Source of the DNA: Mycobacterium mantenii
GTDB taxonomy: Bacteria; Actinomycetota; Actinomycetes; Mycobacteriales; Mycobacteriaceae
Reading direction: 5' to 3'
DNA: 64,000 nt
NCBI RefSeq assembly: GCF_010731775.1
Contig: NZ_AP022590.1
Span: 4,526,001 to 4,590,000 of the forward strand
Shown: positions 18,516 through 26,386 of the stretch, piece after piece
Numbering within the stretch: position 1 is the stretch's first letter
Layout of the letters: each line of letters starts with the position of its first letter
Notes under the pieces: generated by a model
What the model was told of the DNA's origin: nothing
Databases searched by the model: none
The model's input: the letters and a program-made list of their open reading frames with translations, nothing else
Made by a program: the position numbers and the translations under genes

Positions 18516-18818
18516 ATGATCAAGAACGGCACGCGCCTGCAGAGCCAGGTGTGTGACACCCAGGTGATCGTCGTCAAAGCCGCTGAAAGCCTGGACGATC
18601 TGCGTTGCGGAGGCAGGCCGATGCTGCCGCTCGACGCGGAGCGGCCCGCCGATGCCGCGCCCGACCCGGCCTTCGCCGAGGGCAGCACGATGGGTAAGCG
18701 CTACGTCGACGACGGCGGCGCCGAGGTGCTGGTCACCAAGGCCGGTGCCGGGTCACTCAGCGTCGGCGCGACGCCGTTGGTGCTCAAGGAAGCCAAGCCG
18801 CTGCCGGCCAGCGACTGA
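18516..18818 (+). CDS. Small two-Cys protein, unknown function
   Basis: A 100-residue protein with an AGCAAGGAG ribosome site, ending with an ATGA overlap onto the AveC-like gene. Two Cys stand out, in LQSQVCDTQVIVV and in LRCGGRPM, about 20 residues apart, followed by an acidic linker (ADAAPDPAF) and a C-terminal KRYVDDGGAEVLVTKAGAG segment that reads like a beta-hairpin. I do not recognise a named family. Its position between ligase and membrane protein suggests it serves the same pathway. A metal-binding or small carrier role is possible but not supported beyond the two Cys. Confidence 0.8.
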   Translation: MIKNGTRLQSQVCDTQVIVVKAAESLDDLRCGGRPMLPLDAERPADAAPDPAFAEGSTMGKRYVDDGGAEVLVTKAGAGSLSVGATPLVLKEAKPLPASD

Positions 18819-19612
18819 TGACACGTACGAGCCACGGCGTGCTCGCCGCTGGGCCCCTGCCTCCGTCAAACGCCGCATGGCTGATGGAGATTGGCGGTTG
18901 GATCGTCTTCGGTCTGGTGGCCGTGGTCTTGCTCTACCGCTGGCGCAAGAATGGCCGGCCCGACACCGCCGCGCTGCTGTTCATCGGGTGCTTCACCATG
19001 TGGTGGCAGGAGTTCTATGCCGACTGGGGTGCCTATCTGTACTACAACCCGGATCTGTCGCTGCTGCCCTGGGGGAAGAGCCCGTACACCACCCCGAACA
19101 AACCGGTGTACGTGTTGGCCGGCTACGGCTGGTTCTATGCAGGCGGATTCGCCGCGGTCCTGGCCCTGTTCCGCTGGTTCCGCCGCCGCAATGCCTCAGT
19201 AAATTACGTTGCTGCCCTGGTGATCACCGTGTTCGTTCCGTTCATCTTGTGGAACTTCGTCACCGCTGACGGGGTGTCCTATGTGACGAACTGGTTCCAG
19301 TATCTGGAATCGATCGGTCCCACGATCCACACCGACAAGGGCGGCCTGCAGCTGATCTATCAAGGCGTCCCGTTGGCCGTCTTCGCCGTTGCCGTGGTTG
19401 CCAGCCTCGACCGCTGCGGTGCCGACGGGCGCACCTGGTTCGAGCGGGTGCTGGGCGTGCGCGCCGTCATCACCACCGTCGGGCAACGGGCGTATCAGAT
19501 CGTCGTTTGGATCGTCGCTATGAATGTTCTCTATGCGGTGTTCCTGACGCTGCCGCTGGTGATCGCGCGCATCCTGTTCTTCCCCGACAACCCCTGGGTG
19601 CCCAACCCGTGA
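18818..19612 (+). CDS. AveC-like (spirocyclase family) membrane protein, copy 1
   Basis: A 264-residue integral membrane protein. Hydrophobic segments fall near 25-42, 52-64, 100-118, 130-147, 180-200 and 228-255. The family signature is MWWQEFYADWGAYLYYNP followed by PNKPVYVLAGYGWFYAGG, which matches my recollection of proteins annotated as AveC-family spirocyclases. AveC in Streptomyces avermitilis acts in spiroketal formation in avermectin synthesis; the role of mycobacterial homologues is not known to me. A paralogue is encoded convergently at 20461. ATG overlaps the previous stop (ATGA), and its own stop overlaps the GTG of the broken phosphotransferase (GTGA). Confidence 0.8.
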   Translation: MTRTSHGVLAAGPLPPSNAAWLMEIGGWIVFGLVAVVLLYRWRKNGRPDTAALLFIGCFTMWWQEFYADWGAYLYYNPDLSLLPWGKSPYTTPNKPVYVLAGYGWFYAGGFAAVLALFRWFRRRNASVNYVAALVITVFVPFILWNFVTADGVSYVTNWFQYLESIGPTIHTDKGGLQLIYQGVPLAVFAVAVVASLDRCGADGRTWFERVLGVRAVITTVGQRAYQIVVWIVAMNVLYAVFLTLPLVIARILFFPDNPWVPNP

Positions 19613-20533
19613 CTGCCGAGCAGACGATCGATGCGTGGATCGCCAATCGCCTTGGCGCGCGTGTTGTCTCGATCACCCGGCAGTCGCGGTGGCGGGCCGC
19701 CTGGCTGGTGGACGCTGAGCGTGATGGCATCCCGCTTCGATGTCGAGATCGGCCATATCGGCGATCCGATGATGGACCTGGGCGCCCCGCGTATGCGCGA
19801 CACCGTTCTGCACTTCGGCGACTTCACCGCCCTGTATGACGCCTATGAGCGTACCGGTGGCTTTCCAGTCGACCTCGATGCCGTGCAACTGCACCACATC
19901 GCCTTCACGCTCACCAATGAGCTTGCATTCCGGAATTCGTCGAACACGCCGAGCGCCGATTCCGATTACATGACCAACCTGCACTGGTGCAGCGAGACCA
20001 ACCTGCACGCGATCGAGGCACTCGGGGAGCGGCTCGGCATCGATCTCGAGCCGCCCGAGATCCCTGCTGTCGCGCCGACCCGCGCCAGCGTCGCACACGA
20101 GCAGCTCATCAAGATGCTGCGCGGCACTGCCGTTGACGACGACTACGCGACGTATCGCCTACGCGTGGCATTCCGGCTGGCGCGCTATCTGCAGCGCGAG
20201 GACGAAATCGGACGCGACCTGACCAATGCCGACCTCGACGACCTCGTTCCGCTGCTCGGCGCGCGCCCTGCCACGTGGCGCGACGGCGACGCAGCGCTCG
20301 AACAATTCGTGCTGAGTGACCACGGTGAACACGACCGGATGCTCTGTAGTCTCTTCTACCGCCGCCAGATTCGCCACAAGGCCACCCTGGGCCGCCTGGA
20401 TCGGCGATGGCCAGACACCATACGTGTCAGCCGTTCAACGGGCGAATGGTCCCGAGTTGCTCAAGGCACCAACGAATTCGGCGGTAGGAACGCCAACCGG
20501 ATCAGCACCGTCGGCACGATGAAGATCAGGTAG
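19609..20533 (+). pseudogene. Phosphotransferase (aminoglycoside-kinase-like) with internal deletion
   Basis: The N-terminus begins at GTG 19609 (VTAEQTIDAWIANRLG) and stays in one frame to about 19735. From 19736 the coding continues in another frame as FDVEIGHIGDPMMDLG and then YMTNLHWCSETNLHAIEAL, the C-terminal lobe of the aminoglycoside phosphotransferase-like kinase family. The kinase core expected between these parts (roughly 200 residues, including the HxD catalytic loop) is missing, so a deletion with a frame change joined the two ends. Intact relatives are about 400-470 residues. The product is almost surely inactive. The last codons overlap the convergent AveC-like gene, so the natural C-terminus may also be lost. 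Confidence 0.8.
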
Positions 20534-21330
20534 CAGAGATTCATCGTGACGATCCAGGTGAAGATTCGGCGGACGTCGCGTCTGACTCCGGCGATCCGGT
20601 CTACCCGGGCCCAGGATTCAACCAGCGGTGTGCCCAATGGCGTTTTGGCTCCGATGACGAGCAGCGTGATAGTCATCATCGCGGAGAAGGTGAGCACGGG
20701 GTAGAGCAGCGGGAAGTTGCCGCGCGTGCTCTGCATGGCGGGCCCGACAAAGTCGACGTAGCTCCAGATTCCGAGGACCGACGCGCCGCCCTCGATCAGG
20801 GTGTCCCAGATGTAGAAGAACGGCCAACTGACGGCGACCACGACGACCCACAGTTTCGCAGCCGGAAAGAAGCGGGCATGAATCTTCTTGCACGCCCACA
20901 GCATAGGGAAGTAGACCAGGGCGTAGAACCAGCCGTAGGCGGGGATGACTGCCCACGGCTTGTTCGGGCTGGTCAGTGGCCAGTGATAGCCCGGAATCAG
21001 TGCTAAGTGTGGGTTGTAGAGAACGTAGGCGCCCCAGTCGCCGTACCACTCCTGCCACCACATGGTGGTGCCGCCGATGAAGACCAGGGTCGGCAGAGTC
21101 AGTTCCCTGCGTTTGATGCAGGTGTAGGCGAAGAACGCCGCCAACGCTAGCCAGATGAGCGGGCCGATGACTTCGAACAGCCATCCAAATACCGGGGGCT
21201 CTGATCCACGATGACCAGCCTTTCGTATGACTACAATTAATTCTTTCTGTAGTGTCGCTACAGAGTAGGGATGTTGTAGTCTCGCGTCAATGGTGAACGG
21301 GCAGAAGCAAGTTGAGGGGCGACGGAGCAC
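20461..21330 (-). CDS. AveC-like (spirocyclase family) membrane protein, copy 2
   Basis: A multi-pass membrane protein paralogous to the one at 18818: TTMWWQEWYGDWGAYVLYNP, then SPNKPWAVIPAYGWFYALV and a C-terminal WIVTMNLCYLIFIVPTVLIR. The start is unclear. The frame opens with GTG at 21330, which would overlap the divergent TetR start (21290) by 41 bases and run through its operator. No ATG, GTG or TTG follows in frame until inside the first membrane helix. A rare start (ATT or ATA) near 21215-21235 or a truncated 5' end are alternatives. Regulation by the divergent TetR is likely. Confidence 0.78.
   Translation of the reverse strand: MLRRPSTCFCPFTIDARLQHPYSVATLQKELIVVIRKAGHRGSEPPVFGWLFEVIGPLIWLALAAFFAYTCIKRRELTLPTLVFIGGTTMWWQEWYGDWGAYVLYNPHLALIPGYHWPLTSPNKPWAVIPAYGWFYALVYFPMLWACKKIHARFFPAAKLWVVVVAVSWPFFYIWDTLIEGGASVLGIWSYVDFVGPAMQSTRGNFPLLYPVLTFSAMMTITLLVIGAKTPLGTPLVESWARVDRIAGVRRDVRRIFTWIVTMNLCYLIFIVPTVLIRLAFLPPNSLVP
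21248..21262. promoter_or_regulatory. TetR operator candidate, TGTAG-N5-CTACA
   Basis: A perfect inverted repeat TGTAG-TGTCG-CTACA lies 28 bases before the TetR start at 21290, with a further TTGTAG half-site at 21274-21279. The position between divergent genes fits autoregulation plus control of the AveC-like gene. Not tested. Confidence 0.55.
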
Positions 21331-21943
21331 CCGCTGGGGTGCGGCTTCGCCGGCCAGCGATGCCGATGCGCGTGAGCGACTGCTGGACGCCGCTGATGAG
21401 TGTTATGCCCGACGAGGTGTAGCGAGGACCCGTATCGACCACATCGCTGAGGCTGCGGGTGTGCACCGCACCACCGTCTACTCCTATTTTCCTACCAAGA
21501 ATGCGCTGCTGTCCGCCTCGTTCGTGCGCTCGGCGGCCGCGATCCTGGCTACCTCCAAGGCGCACTTCCTGACCGACGAGCCGTTTGTCGAGCAGTTCAT
21601 CAAGGCAACCCTGGAAAGTCTTGCGGCGACTCGAAATTCCCCAACGATGGCTCTCCTCCTGGGGTCGAGTGACTCAGCCGGGCTGACGGTTCATGCCGCC
21701 GCGATGTCGGAGGAGTGGCAGAGCTTGGCGCGTGAAATTTTGGGGCCGCCCCTGATGCAGGCTGTCGCCGACGGGTACGTCCGTGACGACGTACCGGTCG
21801 AAGCGATCTTGCGGTGGATTTGGCGGGTGAGCTTCAGCCTGGCCACCGAACCCGGATCGCCCGAAGACGGCGGGGACGAAGGGGTACTGCGAGCCTTCGT
21901 CGTGGCTTCAGTCATGAGCCCGCACAAACGATCTGCGCCCTAA
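21290..21943 (+). CDS. TetR/AcrR family transcriptional regulator
   Basis: A 217-residue TetR-type repressor. The N-terminal DNA-binding domain covers about 24-70, with the helix-turn-helix IAEAAGVHRTTVYSYFPTKNALL. The C-terminal domain has no assignable ligand. It is divergent from the second AveC-like gene, with the repeat at 21248-21262 between them, and is followed after 11 bases by the DinB-like gene. It probably controls the AveC-like gene and itself (inference). Confidence 0.92.
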   Translation: MVNGQKQVEGRRSTRWGAASPASDADARERLLDAADECYARRGVARTRIDHIAEAAGVHRTTVYSYFPTKNALLSASFVRSAAAILATSKAHFLTDEPFVEQFIKATLESLAATRNSPTMALLLGSSDSAGLTVHAAAMSEEWQSLAREILGPPLMQAVADGYVRDDVPVEAILRWIWRVSFSLATEPGSPEDGGDEGVLRAFVVASVMSPHKRSAP

Positions 21944-21953
21944 GGAGTGGCAC

Positions 21954-22457
21954 ATGGAAGAGACGTGCAGTGAATGTGCGTTCGACGAGTCGCTCGCCCA
22001 ACCCACAGACGTCGCGCTGGCATTACCACCGTTGGCCCCCGTGATCGGTGACGACATCCGCGCCCTGTCCGCAGAGCTGGCCCGACGCCGTCCATCGTCT
22101 GACGTCTGGTCTCCGGTGGAGTACCTCGGGCACCTTCGCGAATCGATGGCCTTCCATCGCGGGCTTATCGAAAGCGCACTCGCCGAAGACAATCCGTTCA
22201 TCCCGATGGTTGACCCCGACAAGTCGGTCGCGAAAGCCGGTTACGCAGACGCCGATATCGGTGCACTGGTCGGTCAGTTCGAGCGCCGCGTTGACCGGCT
22301 TTGCCACCTGCTCGCCGAGCTCGACGGGGGTGCGGTCAACCGCACGCTCACGCTGGATGATCGGCAGGTCACGGTGGGACTCGTCGCGCGCAGCGCATGG
22401 CATGAATGCCATCACCACCGCGGCGACATACGCAGGCTTGGCCGCGCCTCGCCCTAG
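21954..22457 (+). CDS. DinB-like (YfiT/DinB superfamily) protein
   Basis: A 167-residue four-helix DinB-like protein. Family marks are WSPVEYLGHLRESM near the first helix and WHECHHHRGDIRRLG at the C-terminus, whose His residues would bind a metal. It opens with an extra CSEC motif (MEETCSECAFDESL), a small Cys pair seen in some actinobacterial members. Such proteins include thiol-dependent S-transferases using mycothiol or bacillithiol. ATG at 21954 follows AAGGAGTGGC. Its TAG overlaps the stop of the convergent ligase by four bases. Confidence 0.8.
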   Translation: MEETCSECAFDESLAQPTDVALALPPLAPVIGDDIRALSAELARRRPSSDVWSPVEYLGHLRESMAFHRGLIESALAEDNPFIPMVDPDKSVAKAGYADADIGALVGQFERRVDRLCHLLAELDGGAVNRTLTLDDRQVTVGLVARSAWHECHHHRGDIRRLGRASP

Positions 22458-24076
22458 GCCGGCTCGACGAGTGCGTGCAGCTCGCGACGGACGATCTTGC
22501 CGGTGCTGCCACGAGGGAGTTCATCGAGCACCGTGATCGCCCGGGGCACTTTGTAATTCGCCAAGTTCTCGCGGATGTGCGCCTTGAGGTCATCCGTCGT
22601 GGTGGCGGCGCCGTCGTTAAGAACGACGAACGCGACCAGCCGTTGACCGTACTGGTCGTCGTCGACGCCGAGCACTGCGGCTTCAGCCACTGCCGCGTGC
22701 GAAGCCAACGTCTTCTCGACTTCGATCGGGTAGACGTTCTCGCCACCGGAGACGATCATCTCGTCGTCGCGACCCACCACGAACAGCCTGCCCGCGGCGT
22801 CGAAGTATCCGACGTCACCGGACGACATGTAGCCATCGTGAAAGTCCTTGCTGGCACCGGACGTGTAGCCGTCGAACTGGGTAGAGTTGCGGACATAGAT
22901 GGTCCCGACCTCACCGGTCGGCAGTTCGCGAAAGTCGGCGTCGAAGATGCGGACCTCGGTGCCTTCAGCGGGCCGGCCTGCGGTGTCGGGGGCCGCACGC
23001 AGGTCGGCAGGCGTGGCCGTGGCGATCATGCCGGCTTCGGTGGCGTTGTAGTTGTTGTAGATGACGTCGCCGAACCGGTCCATGAACTTGGTGACGACAT
23101 CGGGACGCATCCGCGAACCCGATGCCGCCGCGAACCGCAACGACCGGCCGCTGTACTTTGCCAAGACGTCATCAGGCAGGTCGATGATGCGGTCGAACAT
23201 GACTGGCACAACGGACAATCCGGTGGCGCGATGTTTGTCGACGAGCGCGAGCGTTGCCTCCGGGTCAAACTTGCGGCGGGTGACGATGGTGCAAGCCATC
23301 AGCGCAGCGATGCCCAATTGTCCGAATCCCCATGCATGGAACATCGGTGCCACGACCACCGTGGTCTGCTCGGCGCGCCAGGGTGTCCGGTCCAGGATCG
23401 ACTTCAACGCATCCGCGCCGCCGCCAGAATGCTTGGCGCCCTTGGGTGATCCAGTGGTGCCCGACGTCAGCAAAATCATCTTCGACGTCCGCGCGGTCCG
23501 CAAGGGACGTTGACCGTGATGCGCCTCGACCAAGCCCGCGACGGTGACGTCGTGTGCGCCGGGATCGTCCGTCCACGCCACGATCCGGGCAGCCTGTGGA
23601 CGCTCCTGCAGTGCCTGGTCGATCGACGATGTGAACTCCTCGTCGTAGATGACGGCGTCGACCTTCTCACGCGCCACGACCTCGGCCAGGGCCGGCCCGG
23701 CGAAGGACGTGTTCAACAGCAGCACGTCGGCGCCGATCCGGTTGGCAGCGATCAATGACTCAACGAAGCCGCGATGGTTACGCGCCATAATGCCGACGAC
23801 CTCGGGCGGGCCGCCGGGCAACGCCTGTAGCGCGGCGGCCAAGGCGTCGCCGCCCTCATCCAGTTCGCGCCACGTCAGAGTACCCAACTCGTCGATCAGC
23901 CCGGGCCGGTCAGGGCATCGCTGGGCCGCGATCGCGAACCCCGAAGTGGCGTTCATTCCCGCCCGCCGCACCGCCGCCGCCATGCGCACGTAACGATCAG
24001 GCCGCAGCGGAGCGATCAGTCTCGCTCGAGACATCGTGCCGACGAGGCCTGCGATCTGATTCAGACGCTCCAGCAT
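22454..24076 (-). CDS. Acyl-CoA synthetase (AMP-forming), long-chain type
   Basis: A 540-residue ANL ligase with MILLTSGTTGSPKGAKHSG, YNNYNATEAGMIATAT, SSGDVGYFDAAGRLFVVGRD and a C-terminal GSTGKIVRREL carrying the adenylation Lys. The N-terminal MLERLNQIAGLVGTM and GVDDDQYGQRLVAFVV are typical of mycobacterial FadD proteins. ATG at 24076 lies two bases after the acyltransferase stop; the same frame stays open upstream through that gene, but this is not a fusion. Ligase plus acyltransferase plus the divergent WS/DGAT form a small lipid-ester gene group. Confidence 0.92.
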   Translation of the reverse strand: MLERLNQIAGLVGTMSRARLIAPLRPDRYVRMAAAVRRAGMNATSGFAIAAQRCPDRPGLIDELGTLTWRELDEGGDALAAALQALPGGPPEVVGIMARNHRGFVESLIAANRIGADVLLLNTSFAGPALAEVVAREKVDAVIYDEEFTSSIDQALQERPQAARIVAWTDDPGAHDVTVAGLVEAHHGQRPLRTARTSKMILLTSGTTGSPKGAKHSGGGADALKSILDRTPWRAEQTTVVVAPMFHAWGFGQLGIAALMACTIVTRRKFDPEATLALVDKHRATGLSVVPVMFDRIIDLPDDVLAKYSGRSLRFAAASGSRMRPDVVTKFMDRFGDVIYNNYNATEAGMIATATPADLRAAPDTAGRPAEGTEVRIFDADFRELPTGEVGTIYVRNSTQFDGYTSGASKDFHDGYMSSGDVGYFDAAGRLFVVGRDDEMIVSGGENVYPIEVEKTLASHAAVAEAAVLGVDDDQYGQRLVAFVVLNDGAATTTDDLKAHIRENLANYKVPRAITVLDELPRGSTGKIVRRELHALVEPA

Positions 24077-24078
24077 GG

Positions 24079-24867
24079 TCAGCCGATCACCGGAAATCGA
24101 CGTTGCGCTGCCAGATCGTCGAGGCCCTGTTGCATGACGCCGCGAACGTGGGCGTCGACCTCGGCGATGTCGGGGTCCTCGCCGAACTCCGCGACGATGT
24201 CGATGGGAGCCAGCACCTGGGTGACGATCTTGGTCGGCAGGGGCAGGTTCACCGGCAGCACCATCGACAGGCCGAACGGGAAGCCGAACGAGAGTGGCAG
24301 GAACTTGGTCCGCAGGAGCTTGTCGATTCGCACCACCTTGGCCAACCATTCGCCGCGCGACAGGAACAGCTGGTTCTCCTGGCCGCCGATCGACACCGTG
24401 GGCACGATCGGCACGCCGGAGTTCAGAGCTGCGCGAACGTAGCCGGTGCGGCCACCGAAGTCGACCTTGTTCGCGGACGACGTCGGTCGGTACACGTCGT
24501 AATCGCCGCCCGGGAAGACCATGACGACGCCGCCGGCGCGCAAGGCCTCGTCGGCGTTCTCGTGGCTGGCCGGGATAAAGCCGGTCCGCTTGAAGAAGTC
24601 GCCTGTCGGGCCCGCGAAAAGGATGTCGTGGCTGAGCGTGTAGACCGGCCGGTCGTAACCGAATGTCGCGTAGAAGTCGGTGGCGAATAACGGCACATCC
24701 ATCGGGAAGAGTCCGCCCGAGTGGTTGGATACCATCAGCGCGCCGCCGGCCGGGAAGCCTTCGAGCCCACGCACCTCGCCGCGGTGCCAGCCCTTGATCA
24801 CCGGTCGGATGAGGCCCATCAGCCGTTCGGTGAGTTCCGGGTCCCACTTCGAGACTTCCGAGTTCAT
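24079..24867 (-). CDS. Lysophospholipid/monoacylglycerol acyltransferase (LPLAT family)
   Basis: A 262-residue PlsC-superfamily acyltransferase, transferring acyl groups from CoA to a glycerolipid or similar acceptor at the membrane. The catalytic motif is NHSGGLFPMD (48-57), and the substrate motif FPGG (118-121) replaces EGTR, as in the MGAT-like branch. ATG at 24867 follows GGGAGGGGTCG. It is coupled to the ligase downstream and divergent from the WS/DGAT at 24998, suggesting joint neutral-lipid or wax-ester synthesis. Confidence 0.88.
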   Translation of the reverse strand: MNSEVSKWDPELTERLMGLIRPVIKGWHRGEVRGLEGFPAGGALMVSNHSGGLFPMDVPLFATDFYATFGYDRPVYTLSHDILFAGPTGDFFKRTGFIPASHENADEALRAGGVVMVFPGGDYDVYRPTSSANKVDFGGRTGYVRAALNSGVPIVPTVSIGGQENQLFLSRGEWLAKVVRIDKLLRTKFLPLSFGFPFGLSMVLPVNLPLPTKIVTQVLAPIDIVAEFGEDPDIAEVDAHVRGVMQQGLDDLAAQRRFPVIG

Positions 24868-24890
24868 TCGACCCCTCCCGCAGTAAATCG

Positions 24891-24965
24891 TTAGATATTT
24901 AGATGTTACCTAGCACATACCCAAAAAAATTGGATGTTAGCCAGCGCACATTCGGGTACCCGAAT
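24891..24965. promoter_or_regulatory. Divergent promoter with 16-base perfect palindrome
   Basis: Between acyltransferase and WS/DGAT lie TTAGATATTTAGAT (24891-24904) and, closer to the WS/DGAT, the perfect palindrome ATTCGGGTACCCGAAT (24950-24965), ending 32 bases before its GTG. The palindrome is a strong operator candidate; its position would block transcription toward the WS/DGAT. The binding protein is unknown and no regulator gene is adjacent. Confidence 0.6.
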
Positions 24966-24997
24966 ACCCTGACTTCAGTGCAGAGTCTGGAGGAGCG

Positions 24998-26383
24998 GTG
25001 AAGAGACTCGGAGGCTGGGACGCTGTCCTGCTGTACAACGAAACTTCCAACCTGCCTCAGCACACCCTGAAGATTGGCATCGTCGACGCGACGGGGTGCG
25101 ACGAATTCGGCTACGACCACTACCGTCAAGCCTTGGCGCGGAAACTGCACCTTCTTGAACCGCTGCGCTATCAGCTGGTCGACATCCCGCACCGCCTGCA
25201 CCGCGAGATGTGGCGGGAGAACTGCGACATCGACCTCGACTACCATGTCCGGCGCTTTCAGATCCGGCCCCCCGGGGGTCGCCGCGAGCTCGATGACGCG
25301 ATCGGAGAGATCGCCAGCACTGCATTGGATCGCAGTAAGCCAATGTGGGAATTCCACTTCGTCGAGGGCATGGCGGACAACCGGTTCGCGATCATCGGTA
25401 AGGTCCACCACGCGCTGGCCGACGGCGTTGCCTCCGCCAATTTGATGGCGCGTGCGCTGGACTTTCCCGACGCGTCATGGCCGGACAAGGACAACTACCG
25501 GTGCGACCCTCGCCCATCCGATGGGCAACTGATCCGAGCCGCGATGCGCGATCACGCGGTCCAACTGCGACAACTGCCCAGCCTGTTGCGAGACACCGTC
25601 ACGGGAATTCGGCGGGTACGCCAAAACTCCAGGTCTGCCCCAGGGATGGCCCGCAATTTCCGTCCGCCGGTGACCTTCCTCAACCACGTCGTGACGCCCG
25701 GACGCACCTTCGCCAGTGCCACCCTTCCACTCGCCGACGTCAAAGGCGCCGGCAAGCAGCTCGGAGCCACGATCAACGACATGGTGTTGGCCATCAGCAC
25801 GGGAGCTCTTCGCGCGCTGCTGCTGAAATACGACGGTCACGTCGACGAGCCCTTGCTGTGTGGCGTGCCGATCAGCATCGACACCTCACCGGAGCGAATC
25901 TCGGGCAACGCCCTGGGCACGATGGTGGTATCGCTACCAGTGCAGGTCGCCGATCCGCTCGAGTGGGTGCGCCTGGCCCACACCGGTGCGACGATCGGCA
26001 AGGAGAATGCTGCGCTTCTCGGGTCCGAACTCGTGAGCCGGTGGTCCCAATACGCACCACCCGCCTTGGCGGAGTGGGGTTTTCGCCACATCGCAACCAG
26101 TAGCTCGCCCAACAAGCTGATCAACGTTCCGATCTCCAACGTGCCGGGCCCGCGCCAGTTCGGCCGGATCGCGGGCGCCCCACTCGCCGAGATCTACTCG
26201 GTCGGGCCGCTCACCTTCGGGGTGGGAGTCAACATCACCGTGTGGAGTTACGTCGACCAACTCAAAATCTCGGTGCTCGCCGACGATGCGACCTTCGACG
26301 ACCCCCACGAGGTCACCGACGCCATGGTTGACGCGTTTTCCCTCATTCGTCACGCGGCCGGCATGCCCGCCGAGGTCACGTAG
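24998..26383 (+). CDS. Wax ester synthase/diacylglycerol acyltransferase (WS/DGAT)
   Basis: A 461-residue bacterial WS/DGAT, esterifying acyl-CoA to diacylglycerol or fatty alcohol. The catalytic motif is HHALADG (137-143), and the later NVPGP motif appears in PISNVPGPRQF. GTG at 24998 follows GGAGGAG; there is no other start near the N-terminal KRLGGWDA. It lies divergent from an acyltransferase and a FadD-type ligase, consistent with storage lipid synthesis. Mycobacteria carry many paralogues, so the exact acceptor cannot be given. Confidence 0.93.
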   Translation: MKRLGGWDAVLLYNETSNLPQHTLKIGIVDATGCDEFGYDHYRQALARKLHLLEPLRYQLVDIPHRLHREMWRENCDIDLDYHVRRFQIRPPGGRRELDDAIGEIASTALDRSKPMWEFHFVEGMADNRFAIIGKVHHALADGVASANLMARALDFPDASWPDKDNYRCDPRPSDGQLIRAAMRDHAVQLRQLPSLLRDTVTGIRRVRQNSRSAPGMARNFRPPVTFLNHVVTPGRTFASATLPLADVKGAGKQLGATINDMVLAISTGALRALLLKYDGHVDEPLLCGVPISIDTSPERISGNALGTMVVSLPVQVADPLEWVRLAHTGATIGKENAALLGSELVSRWSQYAPPALAEWGFRHIATSSSPNKLINVPISNVPGPRQFGRIAGAPLAEIYSVGPLTFGVGVNITVWSYVDQLKISVLADDATFDDPHEVTDAMVDAFSLIRHAAGMPAEVT

Positions 26384-26386
26384 GTT

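Noticed and set aside
22454..24847. A 797-residue open frame that would fuse ligase and acyltransferase
   Set aside because: The upstream part is an out-of-frame reading of the acyltransferase; the ligase has its own ATG at 24076, two bases from the acyltransferase stop.
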